DNA of 64,000 bases from Undaria pinnatifida (Eukaryota > Sar > Phaeophyceae > Laminariales > Alariaceae). The notes beneath the pieces were generated by a model that was not told where the DNA came from, ran no database searches, and worked only from the letters and a program-made list of their open reading frames with translations. Below, piece by piece: positions 30,970-42,437 of the stretch. The number at the start of each line of letters is the position of its first letter. Position 1 is the stretch's first letter. Both the position numbers and the translations under genes were made by a program. The stretch is from NCBI GenBank assembly GCA_012845835.1, contig JABAKD010000025.1:1515001-1579000 (forward strand). Reading direction: 5' to 3'.

Positions 30970-32812
30970 GGCTGATAGTACTGCTGTATATCTGATACAC
31001 TACAGTACAGAGTACGGCACCTGGTGGTACCGAAAATTTCGAAGTATCTGACTTATTTGTTCCCATTGCTAGTTTGGTCGACCTGATCCAATCCTAACTT
31101 CTCACATATTGCCAACCATATAAAGCGGCCCCCCCTCCCAAACACCTCACGGCGCTTCGCGCTTGGTGCAAGCAAATGCCCGCTTGGTATGTGAAAACCC
31201 GACGTGTTCCGTCCCGGCATAGTAGGGATGCGAGGGTCTATGGTCATACGACTACGGCCACGCACACACTGAGTACACCCCCCCCCATCCCCCCCCTCCT
31301 CCTCGACCGCTCCCCGTCTGGTGCAGATCATCCGCGGCTGTCCGAGCCGACATCATCAGCGTGTTTGGCGCCTCTATCGCTCTATATTTTCTCGTTCTTC
31401 GTGGTTTCTGCCGTTCGCGCTGTCGAGACGAGGTAGGACTTTATTTTATTGGTCATCGGTTGTTGGAAGATTCCTGGGATCAAGCGACGCGCCGAACAAA
31501 AACGTTTTCATTAACGGCTTCTCGAAACCGCACGTGAACAGACATTCCATTGTTATCGATACAGCTTTTTACTGTATGTAGCATTAATTGTCCGTACGAT
31601 ATTAATAGTGTAACCACAGCATACAGTAGACCCGTAAATCCTACCGGCACGAGGACAGAACCTAAACTTTGTAAACGCTGGAATTGACAGACACTTATTT
31701 TAGTGCCGATTCAGGCATGACTACATACTTCTTATAATAGACTAGTCTTGTAGTCTAGTCGTATAGCAATAGTTAGTGGGTGATATTTAACGGTAACTGT
31801 TTTGGTTGGTGGGCGTATACGAAGCGAATAGTTACCGACCCACAGACGATCTAAAAGCAGACAGTCCAGCAGTAGACTTTCGCCACAGTTCGGACATATC
31901 CCCAATCTCGACAGCCCCCGCTACTTGGTGTCGCCGATGGTGTAGTTGTTTCATCGTTATTCATCGCCGTTTTTATTGGCCTTGTTTCGTTTTGGCCTAT
32001 ACATGTGATAGCTATACAAGGTTTCTGCGCTGACGCGAAACGCTGAGTCAACGCGATTCATAGACCGTCGGACAATGGAAGGGTCGGTCGAAGTGAACTT
32101 GTGGTTTGGTCGCGACATTAGCCCTGAATCAATACTTGTACCTGATAACACTTGCTACCTATATACGCACGTACGCACGTACTTCACAGGGCTGCTGGCT
32201 GACGCCGGAATGCAAACTAAAGAGGGTGTCATACCTTACGGCTTTGGCGAAAAAATGGTTGACATACTCTTTAAATTATATAGTCTATACCCTCTAACCC
32301 TCATAACCCAACGAAACGCAACCAACCAATGTAGCCTTCGTCTTGTACACAGTGTGCGTCAACCATTGTCTCGAGAGAGTGGTAAGCTCTACACTCAACC
32401 AAACGGAGTCCGACGTCAACACTCATCCCCTTCTTTTACAGCAGGGGTTGTAAATAATGTACTTTCCATCCGACCTACGTCATCAACCCGCCCATAAAAA
32501 GTATAGAGACCTTATGAAAGTTAGTCTTGAAGTTGAAAAAATATGAAGTTCAGTAGCCTAAGCAAAGTGATGGCATGTGCCAGCCGGAAAAACCGGTCCT
32601 ATCGCGATATATATCACTACTTTTGATACTATAATACCACTTCATGTAATGCCACTACTACTGGTCGTTCCCAGCTGGCCAGGAGATTGTCCAGGCACTT
32701 AATCAGGCAACCAGCACGTAGTACAACTACTAATAATACTACTCCACGGGCACTATTATAGAGGGAACACTGTTGTGATACTTTTTTCTTTGATTTTTCA
32801 CACTTCTCTACC
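30970..32812. other. Unannotated stretch
   Basis: C-rich run at about 31275-31315. Short frames (31321-31581, 31806-32033, 32075-32497) lack recognisable domains. I see no repeat shared with the rest of the window. Confidence 0.4.
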
Positions 32813-33060
32813 TTCCAGCTTCTTCTGGACAGGCGGTGGTCACAGGTGTCGTCCCTTTTCCCCCCCGATTCTTGCCTTCAATTTTTATCGCGCATAGACG
32901 GGGTTCAGCAATCCCACTTCTCATCGATCGTCGAGTGTGTTACTGACTCACGAAGGCAATTTGTGCACAAGAAAAAGTCCCTACGATCTCATACGAGTAT
33001 GCACTCGGCGGGATTCAAACTCACGAAACTAGCTTATACCAGCCAGAGGCTCGAGGATAA
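32813..33060. repeat. Repeat R3 copy 3, then SINE-like S2 copy 2
   Basis: 32813-32930 matches 13302-13418 in the same orientation. 32955-33060 matches the S2 repeat at 13944-14070 ('TTTGTGCACAAG', 'ATTCAAACTCACGAAACT'). The R3-then-S2 order is preserved with similar spacing, so the two may be parts of one larger element. Confidence 0.65.
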
Positions 33061-33640
33061 CGTTAAGGTGTTAGTTGGTTATTTGCCCGTTTGACCACTT
33101 GCAAAATGTTTACCAATATCTTACCCAAACTAAGCCTTATAACACTCTTCCCCCCTGAAACGGCGGGATACCAGGTCGGCCGATTTGTCCTGCCGACGAC
33201 GCCATATTGTAAGATGTTACGAGGTTTGGGTAAGCTATTGGTTGACCTTTTGCAAGTAGTGGTCACACTGACTAATACCCCACAAAGACCTCCTTTAACA
33301 AATGGCGTCGTCGACGGGACCATGGTTTTTTGGGGGGTCGTGGGTTCGATTCCCACCATCCAAAATAATAAAGCTTTCAGGTTTCCCCATGTCGGACATT
33401 GAAAATACTCCGGGGTATCCCCAGAAAATGAAACCGCTTGGATATTGACAGGTCCGCCCGTATATCCGGCGGACCTGCTTATACCGTGTGGATGGTGGGA
33501 TTTGAACCCACGACTCGAAAAAACATGGTCCTGCCGACGACGCCATTTGTCAACGTATTAGTCGGGTATTATTAATAGTGTATGTTTGACCACTTGCAAA
33601 GGTTAACCAATAGCTTAGTCTACACCCAAACGAAGCCGTA
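33056..33640. mobile_element. Cluster of TRIM-like miniature LTR elements in both orientations
   Basis: ~85-100-bp terminal repeats (TGTTAYRAGGYTT ... TTAACA) occur at 33056-33133 (minus), about 33205-33299 (plus) and about 33551-33650 (minus). Inside each comes ATGGCGTCGTCGRC, a primer-binding-like motif, and a shared 'CGTGGGTTCGATTCCCACC' tRNA-T-arm-like block. A G-run borders the repeat on the interior side. The interior has no coding capacity. Copies are head-to-head, so the cluster is nearly palindromic. Confidence 0.6.
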
Positions 33641-34966
33641 TAACAATAACCTGATACGCCACCGAGGCGACCGGCTGCTACTACTACTACACTACGACAA
33701 TACTACAATAGCATTACAAAACTACTCACATTCGAGATGAAGTAACGTCGGAGTACTGCTGTATCACGAACAATGAACGAATGCTGGATGTTGCGTTCAG
33801 ACCGTTACACAAACGAGTTGGAAAAATGGATATCGGCGTATCACGAATAAATGCATGGACTAATTTTGTTGCAAATCCTTCGAATTGCCATGCTGTTAGA
33901 TTGTTCTCTGTGGCGATGAGAGTTCCCCCCCCCTACGTAGCAAAGTTTATACTATGTTAGCATTATTATAGCATGATATCATAGCATCTCGGACGTCCGA
34001 GACCCCCGATGGTAGCAACCCATCGGCGTTTAAACCCCGAATCGCTACCTGTCAACCGCAAACACAGCCATTGCAAATACCTGCTAAAAAAAATTGTACG
34101 GTGTGGCCAACACCAAGTATGTATGTGTGGCCGCTCCGTTCCGCTTCACCTTTGAAAGAAGAAACGGGCAGGTGGGCGAAAGAACGTACAGCGCGGCAGA
34201 CTAGCATCTGCTTTAGGCCTGTGAATCGGCAAAGCAAGTAGCGTTCCGCCCATCATGTGCTCTGCTGTCCTGGCAGGTATTTTCACGTGAGACGCCTGAA
34301 TCCTACTACTACTGGTAGATTAGTGTGATCACCGCGTCCCCGTGCATCCGATCCTACACGTCCATCCGTCAGCAGGACCCCCCAGATGTTGTTGTCGCAA
34401 TAACTCGCATTAACAAGAGCCTGGTCATAGGACAGGCTCCAGTCACACTGGAGTGGAAGAATACCCCCGCCCCGGGAAAAAAACGCATGCAAACCAAGAG
34501 TGGCACACGCATATATCATAGATGACGCAATTCATGAATCCGCCAGAAAAATATTACAAAACGAGGGGAGTGGGGAGTCAGCATTCGACATGCAAGGTCC
34601 ATACTGGTACGTGCATGCGTCTTAATGCTCGCGTCTGAAAAACTGACTACACCGCATGCCATCCAGAAAAGACTTTACACGTCGTAGTACCTTCGAGTTA
34701 TTAGAGTTGCACCCCTTTCAGAAAGAAACGGGTATCTACCTTCGAGTTATTAGAGTTGCACCCCTTTCAGAAAGAAACGGGTATGATACTCGGGAGTACA
34801 AACTCTCTTCAGTCAATACTCGTCACGGGTACGAGTAGTACTTCCAAACTCGCGGGTATTGGGGGCTCGAGTACCCGAGAACCTGCGAGTAATTAGTACC
34901 CGGGTACTCGCTTTTCACCCCTGGAAACCCCGGAGATGGCGTTTTTTTGTGCCCTAAACCACGTCC
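33641..34966. other. Unannotated stretch with one 49-bp tandem duplication
   Basis: 34688-34785 repeats a 49-bp unit ('CTTCGAGTTATTAGAGTTGC') twice without change. A GAGTAC/GTACTC palindrome-rich segment follows (34795-34910), resembling 39470-39605. No gene recognised. Confidence 0.5.
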
Positions 34967-35236
34967 TGTTAAGATACGGCCTTGAAAGGCCTATAATTAT
35001 CCGAATTTGAGATCGGATGGATAGGTTTCGTATGATAAGGTTGGCGTTTTATATTCGGGAAAGTTAGGAAGTAGATCGGAGGCACGTGCCTCCGATCTCA
35101 GAAGCTATCTCGGACTCTGGTGGAAACGAATAAAGCTACATCTCTACGAAAGAAACCAAAGTGAGTTCTTTCCGTGGACCTGTTCAATTGGCAGACCTGC
35201 AGGGGGCACTCTGTGTCCCCCAACTTTAATTTGACA
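34967..35236 (+). repeat. Gypsy-family LTR, plus strand, apparently solo
   Basis: 270 bp, TGTTAAGATACGG at the left and TTTGACA at the right, including an inverted GGAGGCACGTGCCTCC block and a 'TATTCGGGA' box. It is followed at once by ATGGCGTCGTCGAC but not by gypsy coding sequence; the TRIM-like interior follows instead. Confidence 0.75.
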
Positions 35237-35524
35237 AATGGCGTCGTCGACAGACCATGGGTTTTTTGGGTCGTGGGTTCGATCCCCACCATCCACAATA
35301 ATAAACTTTTCAGATTTTCCCCATGTCGAGCTTGGAAAATACTCTCCCTGGTACCCCAGGGAATGGAACGGCTTGGATAAATGACAGGTCCGCCCGTATA
35401 TCCGGCCGACCTGCCATCCCGCCGTTTCAGGGGGGGGGGGTGTTATAAGGCTTAGTTTGGGTAAGCTATTGGTTAACCTTTTGCAAGTGGTCAAAACAGA
35501 CTAGTACCCCACTAATACCTTAAC
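35237..35524 (+). mobile_element. TRIM-like interior and 3' terminal repeat
   Basis: The interior matches 33300-33480 (T-arm-like block, 'CCCCATGTCG', 'GACAGGTCCGCCCGTATATC'). A run of ten G at 35427-35437 precedes a ~84-bp TGTTATAAGG...CTTAACA repeat (about 35441-35524). The 5' copy of that short repeat is absent, its place taken by the 270-bp LTR. Confidence 0.55.
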
Positions 35525-35660
35525 AGTCCCCTGTGCAGTACATCGTACAAGCTCTGCAGGAAACCTGTATAGAATTACTAAAAAGCAGTTCAAAGCACCT
35601 ATCACAACACATACATCGATATACCCAACACGCCGTGCCGGACCGCCGACCGGTATAGCC

Positions 35661-36044
35661 ATGGGCACACAGCAGCAGTCCAGCAGCAGTAGCAACCATG
35701 CCCATGGGCCCAACCCGACGGAGGGCGAAGGCCAGACTTCGCCCAAATCTGTCGGCGGGGCCTCAACTTCTAACGTGCGGCTAGGAGTAGTTAGCAGGCG
35801 CTCAGCAGGACACCGGCAGCAGCAGCTGCAACAACAACAACAGCAGCTTGATTATTCCCGATTTATGCAGATCGTTTTCCGACGTTCCTCCCGACAGGTG
35901 ATTCAATCCACCCTTCCTTGTTGCTATCCTCTGTATGTGTCATACGCGTACATATATTGCGAGTACGCCGGGTCTTCATTTTATGTATGTGGTATGGTAA
36001 GTGCAGCATACAACATACCAGGATGTAGTCTACAGCAGCAGTAG
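35661..36044 (+). CDS. Hypothetical Gln/Ser-rich protein (weak)
   Basis: 127-residue frame with a Ser/Gln-rich N-terminus and a Q-run at residues ~53-63 encoded by CAG/CAA, then a hydrophobic Tyr/Cys-containing C-terminal half. No domain, splice signal or homology in the window supports it. It may be chance. Distinct from surrounding repeats, hence listed. Confidence 0.25.
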   Translation: MGTQQQSSSSSNHAHGPNPTEGEGQTSPKSVGGASTSNVRLGVVSRRSAGHRQQQLQQQQQQLDYSRFMQIVFRRSSRQVIQSTLPCCYPLYVSYAYIYCEYAGSSFYVCGMVSAAYNIPGCSLQQQ

Positions 36045-36189
36045 ATTGTTTTAACTTGTCGTGGGGTAACAACACAGACAGCCAGAAGTGGTGCAAGCAG
36101 CCTCTTTTAATTTATCTTGCTGTTTTCCTGGGTTGTTCCCAAAGGGCTCACCAACACTTTCTGTTTTTTGCGTAAAACCTGCATAGTAT

Positions 36190-38311
36190 TGCTCAAATCT
36201 CAAGGGACGGCCTTGAAAGGCCTGCAATTACCTTATTCGATAGGTAATTGGCCGTTTTCGTATGACAGGTGGACGTTATCTATTCGGAGTAGTCAGGAAA
36301 AGAAACCGAGAATTCGCCTCGGCTCTCAGATGCTATCCGGGGCTCTGTGGAAATATTAAAGCCGCTTCTCTGCTACGACTAAAAAGTGAGTTCTCGCCGA
36401 GGATCTGCTCAGTAGGCTGACCTGCCTGCAGGGGACACTATGTGTCCCCACCTAATAACTTGATATATGGCGCCGTCGACATGACTTAGGTGGAAGTAGC
36501 GGAGCATATTAGGACTCCTATATTACGACCTCCATCTATTCCTGGCAACACGCCAACTGCAGCTACAAAGTTAGACGTCCTTGACGACGTTGATGAGCTG
36601 AAGTTCGCTAATTCTGTTAGGCGATTTTCGCATGCCGACGGGGAGCGAGGACGCCAGTTTGCGCCGACGTACCATGCCGAGATGCCACATCACTATCGGC
36701 CGGCCGCCGGCCCAGTCACCCAATCTATTGTCGTGTTACCCTTCGTACAAGCGTTCCTTCCTTTCGGACACCCAGGAGCTGACAAATAAAGGCCGCCTAC
36801 ATACAAGCAACGACCACTCGTCCGTGACGCGAGGTGGCGTCATCGCGGTGCTATGCAAGACACATTGGGTGGGACTCTCTGAACCTTTCTGGGACCGGAA
36901 AATGGACCTCCACCTCTCCCGCCCCCACATCTTGCGTTATTGGGCCAGAACCCCGGATCAGCACCGCCAAACCAACCGCCTCTTCCGCCGAATGCGGATC
37001 GGGGCGGCACAACGCGAGCTCTATCGCAACAATGGGAAGCGTTTCCTAGCGCCGGGTTCGCTTGTGTTGCCCGCGCCGATCGGCTTCGCCGCTACCACGA
37101 CACGGTGCTTCTTAAGGGAGCCCACTTTTGGTACAAGGGAAACGATGGGTTATGGTGGCTTGGAAAAATCAGCGCGAGCACGACCGAGGACAAGGTATAC
37201 CTGGTCCGCTTTCTGGACGAGCCGGAGCCGATTAAACTTCATTTTCCCCCGGCGCGCAACACGACTTTGACGGGAGCCGTACGAGGCTCTTGGCGCCTGC
37301 AAATTCACATCGTCAGCGCGTTTCCTCGGGAGATCTGACGTAATGTAGATTAATCTCGAGGCACGACTGTGGCCAGTTGACTTTCAGGCCATTCCTCGAT
37401 ATTTTTCCATTTGTTTTTCTGGGTTACGGGGTTTGGAGTTTTTGCCTTCGTGTTGTTTGCTGTGTTTCGAGCGTTTCCTTACTGGGTCCGGGGCGGTTCT
37501 AGCCATTTCTTCTTAGTCCTGCCGCCCGCCGCCCCCCCGCCCTGTGCCGGGCCAGGGTTCGGGTGTTCACGCCGCTATCTGAGGTGCAGCACTGCAGTTT
37601 TTTCGTGTTTGTTCAATTTCGCCCTGCCGACGCCGTTCTCAGCCCAGAGCCGGGGGGCGACCAGGGTACCATGTTCGCGCATAACATGGTACAGGGCTAT
37701 AATATGTGACTGTGTGGTATATTTTCTTTTTTTTGTATGTGTTCCACTTGTTTCGGCTAAACACTCCTCCCCCTCGCGGGGCTGTAGGTGGTGTTATCTT
37801 CCATTCCGGGTATCTGTCGTTTCCTGATCTAACCTCCGCCATGCCATCGGTCCGCGGGATGTTTTTGGCATGACTTCTCCCGTGTATTAGTGCCTGTGTT
37901 CCCCTTCCTTTCGACAAAAATTTGCCTTGCCCTGGTGTCTTTTTATGTGGTTTGTTTGCCGTAGAGCCTTTTTTTCTGTTCCCCCCCCGGCACATCGGCG
38001 GTACGCGGCAAGGTTTTGATGGGCGGTTTGCCTTGTTCTAGGGTCTGCGTTTACTTGAAAGGCCTGCAGTTATTACCTGATTTTATAGGTAGTTTGCCGT
38101 TTTCGTAAGATAGGTGGGCATTATATGTTCGGAGTAGTCAGGAAAAGAAACCGAGGCATGCGCCTCGGCTCTCAGATGCTATCCGGGGCTCTGCGGAAAT
38201 GATAAAGCTGCTTCTCTACTACGGCTAAGAAAGTGAATAATCACGGAGGACCTGCTCAATAGGCAGACCTGCGGGGGGACACTCTGTGTCCCAACTCAAT
38301 AACTTAAGACA
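36190..38311 (+). mobile_element. Chromodomain gypsy deletion derivative (LARD-like)
   Basis: LTRs at about 36190-36466 and 38040-38311 match each other (shared 'GTTTTCGTA.GA', 'GGAGTAGTCAGGAAAAGAAA', 'ATGCTATCCGGGGCTCTG'). TGGCGCCGTCGAC follows the 5' LTR at 36468. The 1.57-kb interior contains only the pol C-terminal tail (36480-37338) and the 3' UTR (37340-38040). Everything from gag to RNase H has been lost. Confidence 0.78.
36480..37338 (+). pseudogene. Gypsy pol tail: chromodomain plus SH3-like C-terminus
   Basis: Across three frames one can read a chromodomain-like segment ('GGVIAVLCKTHWVGLS', 'WDRKMDLHLSRP', 'HILRYWARTP') and then a beta-rich tail ('WWLGKISASTTEDKVYLV', 'RFLDEPEPIKLHFPPA'). 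The same protein tail is encoded at 43890-44400 on the minus strand. Chromodomains at this position mark chromoviruses and steer integration to particular chromatin. Frame changes near 37050-37110 disable it. Confidence 0.7.
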
Positions 38312-38667
38312 AAGCCGTCAATGGATTGACAACGTGTCAATGAGCACGATGGCTGATTATTGCACTCGAATCACGTCTGACTTGAGAGGCCTGGGTAGTA
38401 ATAGGTGACACGGCATCGTGCGCGACGCGCATCGCGCCCAGAAAGTTCGTTCTGTCTTATTATGTATCTGTTAATTGTTGATGGCTGATCCATCTGCTCT
38501 GGAAACACGAACACAAGTAGTATATGCAGGACAATTTGTCCACTTTGTCCTCGGCAATTAACTCTTGAAATGGGTCGAATTAAAAAATATAACGACCTTG
38601 GTCGTGATCACGAAGCCTAAGCGAGACGAATACCGTCGACCAAGAAAAACGTATTAACCCTGTGCTA

Positions 38668-38768
38668 ATACCAAGTCATATATGCGCCGTCACCAAAAAG
38701 ACATCCTAATATCTGGCTACCAAGTCATATATGCGCCGTCACCAAAAAGACATCCTAATATCTGGCTA
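38668..38768 (+). repeat. 49-bp tandem duplication
   Basis: 'ACCAAGTCATATATGCGCCG' through 'CATCCTAATATCTGGCT' is repeated exactly at 38670 and 38719. 38312-39640 otherwise shows no gene. Confidence 0.8.
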
Positions 38769-39639
38769 AGACAGGCTAAAAAATACCAAAATGGACAACA
38801 CAAAAAAACATGAAAATAGACCCGAGTTTAGTTTTGCAACAACCCAGAAAATGGCTGACCCGGAGCAAGACCAGAGGAATCGTTTCCCGCTCTTTTTTAT
38901 TATTACGTGATTTTTGTTCTTGTGTTTCCATTTTTTTGCCAATAAACCAGAAAAAATTCACGCCTTTGTTATGGCTGGCATACTTTTCGCAACTCCATTA
39001 CGACGGCGGATTCGGGGAACCTTGTTTGGGGGGTTCCACCGTCAAGATTTCTTCTCGCCATAGATAGTCTATACATGATACATAATTTGACGGAGATATC
39101 GGCATAAAACAGAGTTTGTGAAGTCATCGTGATACCTTTCTTTGCGGAAGTTATACTTCGCGATTACTTCACTACTGACCGCTTGGAGATTAGTCTAGCT
39201 CTTTAGGTACGTACTTTGGGATATCAGATCAAACACCCCTATCCTGATCAAAGTGCATATTTTGGTGATGGGGACAATTTGGGAGATATATCCTGCATGG
39301 ACCATATGATAGGGTGCAGTAAGTATCACTGTATGTGTACCTTGTGGTCTTTCTTTCAGTATTGAAACCATTGTGACAAGTAAGTGTCCTGTCGAATGCC
39401 GTACCCGCTGCGTTACCAACCCTCTGTTCATTGCAACATTAGGAAACAAACAAGCTCGAACAACGGCACGAGAATACCCGTAAAGTCGTCTCACAACGAG
39501 TACCTGGGTCCTCGCCTTAACTAGCCCCAAAAACTCGCGAGTATCCGGGGGTTTTTCCCCCCCCAGATTTCTCGAGTACTCCTTGGCCGCGAGTACTCGC
39601 AGGGGTAAACCTCTGCTACGCATACATACGCACAACACA

Positions 39640-39845
39640 CTCAACAAGTAAAGTGGAAAAACGAAAAAGAGAAAACAAAGAAGAGAAAACAAACAAAGAA
39701 AACAAAACAAAACAAAGACTAGAAAAGACAAGAGAAACTAAAGAGAAGAGAACACAAAACAAAACAAAGCAAAACAAAACAATATAAAAGGAAAGAAAAA
39801 AGAAAAGAAGAGGAAGCAAGGAAAGGAGAGGAAATAACACCATCC
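39640..39845 (+). repeat. Almost T-free A/G/C tract (AAAACAAAGA-type)
   Basis: About 190 bp on the plus strand is built of A, G and C with very few T, in units such as AAAACAAAGAAGAGAAAAC. The Phe/Leu-rich minus-strand frames over it (39195-39855) are composition artefacts. 39846-40164 downstream includes a C-run near 40070-40105. Confidence 0.7.
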
Positions 39846-40164
39846 ATACTAGCAAGGCCTAGGAGGAACTGACCTCTCGTAGAAAAGACGGCATTGGTTG
39901 GACACATAGAGGGTATCAAGCCCATCAATGGCCCTGGGGGAGAACGCAACAAGTCGATGAAGTCCGTGCGGCCTTACTCTAGCTGATGACGGCCATTGAA
40001 AGACCCACAAACGTCAAGACGATGATGGCCAGACCTAGATAGACTTCAGTCTCTTGCGCAGAACGCCCCCCCCTTCCCCCCTCCCCTCCCCCCCCCTCCC
40101 ACCTCCCCGGTATAGTGCACCTGGTAGGTATTAACAATAATAGGTATTTTAAGTCGTCGGTATA

Positions 40165-40906
40165 CAGTCGACCCCGCTTTAAAGACAACCCGCGTTTTTT
40201 TTTGGGGGGTGTCTTTAACGCGGGGAAGAGTCTTTAGGATTCCGGGGCCACTAACGCACCGTCCCCGGGGCCAATGGAGGTGTAACATATGTCAAAATAA
40301 GCGCATTTGAAGCAGGAGTGCGACCACGAAACTGTGTTGCTTAAAAACTACAACACGTGATTTGAAAGGCCGCAACACTACTGCTGTAGTACACTTCAAT
40401 ACTTTACACATTTTGGATTTCCCTCCACCACCGAAACGCGGGAAGGAGTGCAGCACGACCTATTGTAATGTGTACGGCAGTGCGCTGTTGTTGATGCAGG
40501 CTCTGGCTGTAATGTGTACGGCAGTGCGCTGGTGTTGTTGCAGGCTGTTCTTATTGTCAAGGCGTCATCCTCGCGGTGAACATCATGCCCGAGATATCGC
40601 GAACACACCTGAGACACATCAGTTCGTTGGAACTAGCTCTGATATGATACACGCAAGTTACCTAGGTTAGGGTTAGGGTTAATCTCTCCATACCCACACG
40701 CGGTAGTGCGGGCCGCAGCAGACCACTGTCGATGTTATACAGCAGTGTGCTGCCCCAGCAAAAAAAAATTGGGGGGGGGCGCAAAGTAGAGAAGGTACCC
40801 CCCCCTTATTATTGTACATCTGCGGGGCACCATGTTCTGGGAAAAAAATGTGTCTTTATAGCGGGGAGTTTCCTTAAGAAGAGTGTCTTTGAAGCGGGGA
40901 CGACTG
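40165..40906. mobile_element. Tc1/mariner-type non-autonomous element
   Basis: Left end CAGTCGACCCCGCTTTAAAG, right end the inverse (CTTTGAAGCGGGGACGACTG), with TA on both sides (40163-40164, 40907-40908). The TIR motif 'GTCTTTAA.GCGGGG' is repeated two to three times at each end. The 742-bp interior has a ~45-bp direct duplication ('TAATGTGTACGGCAGTGCGC' twice) and no transposase. Confidence 0.78.
40664..40682 (+). repeat. Telomere-like (TTAGGG) run
   Basis: 'AGGTTAGGGTTAGGGTTAA' inside the Tc1/mariner-type element. A second short run is at 59709-59726. Confidence 0.6.
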
Positions 40907-41210
40907 TAGAACAAAACTGACATTCCTAAGCAATATATCGCTGTGTAGTGTATGCCATATTCTATTGCATATGATTAAATTTTGCGGACCATAGCGTTAC
41001 AAGCTGTAACCTCAGCATCGCTGTAGCGTATCACGAAGTAATGCATTGTTTAGTAATGCGGACCGTAGCGCTGAATGCTGCAATCTCATGATCCACACAA
41101 ACAAATAAATGCTGGTCGACACAAACCCATGCTCAAATGTTAGATTTCAACGGCCCGTCGCGTAGTGCAAACGTAATTTTTAGACGAAACTACACGTACG
41201 TGCGTTACTC

Positions 41211-42078
41211 CCCCCCCCCCCCCCCCTGCCCCGAACGCCCCCTTCTTCCACACCACCCGCACCATCGCCTAGACCTAGCACCACACGTATAACGAACCCC
41301 TCATCTAAAACCCTTCCATTCCCCCCCCACCCCCACCCCCCCCTCCCCTCCCCCCCCCCCCCCCCCGCCCCCACCCCCCACCTCCCCAACCCCCCCACCC
41401 CATCCCACCCCCACCCCCTCGAACACTCCGCCCTCCCTCTACTCACTGATTGTACGACTTGCCCCAGGATATACATGATAAACTGATGCATTATTTCCAA
41501 AACCGTCACATTTATCCCCTCAAAATAATGTATAGTTTCCACGCACAGATTGAGCTTCCCCACCCGCCCCACCCCCGCCCCAAGCCCCCCCTCTATGATA
41601 AACTGGTGCATTTTTTTTCTTGTACTAAAACCGTCAGATTTATCCCCTTAAAGGATTTATAGCCTCCACGGACAAATTGCCCGCTCGTCCGCCCCCCCGC
41701 CCCCCCCTTCCCCCCCCTCTAACCCCGCTCGCTTTTGATAAAACCAGGCCCCAACGTCCTTAAAAACTCCGCCCCCCCCTCACCCGTTATTCGACTTACA
41801 AGATTCACTTGATAAACGGATACATTTCCTTCCACAGCTGTCAGATTTTGTCCCCCTCAGAAACGGGTTTATAGTTTCCGCGCACAGACTGACTAACATC
41901 ACCCTTTTGACCCTGATAGCTACACTGTAGTTGCAAGGGGAGTCGCCGACCTATATCCTTAATGAGGACACGCAACCCGTAATACGCGCGATCGGAGTAT
42001 CACACACAGCTTGCAAAGATGAGTTCCGACAAAATCTTCGATCTCACAGCTGGAGTGTATTTTCATTTTTTATAATAT
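41211..42078 (+). repeat. Composite repeat CR1, copy 2
   Basis: Same order as 14149-14925: poly-C, 'GCCTAGACCTAGCACCACAC', further poly-C tracts, three ~52-bp CCCCTC modules, then R1 with an ATG at 42019 (MSSDKIFDLTAGVYF). Confidence 0.8.
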
Positions 42079-42160
42079 CATAAAATTATCGTAACGACGT
42101 CAGCTGTGAATTTGGCGAATTTAGAGTCGATACTCATATTTGCAAGCTGCGCACTATTAT
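42079..42160 (-). repeat. Inverted R2-like tail joined to R1
   Basis: On the minus strand 'AGCTTGCAAAT' precedes ATGAGTATCGACTC, opening MSIDSKFAKFTADVV, an R2-type peptide. It sits tail-to-tail with the R1 tail ending at 42078. Confidence 0.65.
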
Positions 42161-42437
42161 TCCGATCGCCCGTCTTGAGTAAGTTCATAAATCAACACCT
42201 AGTATAAGATAGCATTGCATTATGGTATCTATCATGTACAACAAATTAACATACGAATAATTATCTCAACACTTTGATGTACTAGCAACCTCTCATGAAT
42301 TGATGTTTAATTAGGTAGTGTTCGTTTGTTTTGTTTAAACTGTCTCTGTGTCTCTAGATCTAATGAGAAAAAATGCTGCTAACAATACCAACAAAGCATT
42401 TTTATCGGTGTCCCCCATTTTATTCGAACTGGAACCG

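Noticed and set aside
33300-33550. Pair of inverted tRNA genes
   Set aside because: Good T-arm-like blocks, but no matching acceptor stem or D arm within tRNA length; the blocks are part of TRIM-like interiors.
39195-39855. Phe/Leu-rich minus-strand ORFs resembling membrane proteins
   Set aside because: The apparent transmembrane character follows from the T-free plus strand; no start context or domain supports a gene.
40664-40682. Chromosome end
   Set aside because: Only about three TTAGGG units, inside a transposon with sequence on both sides.
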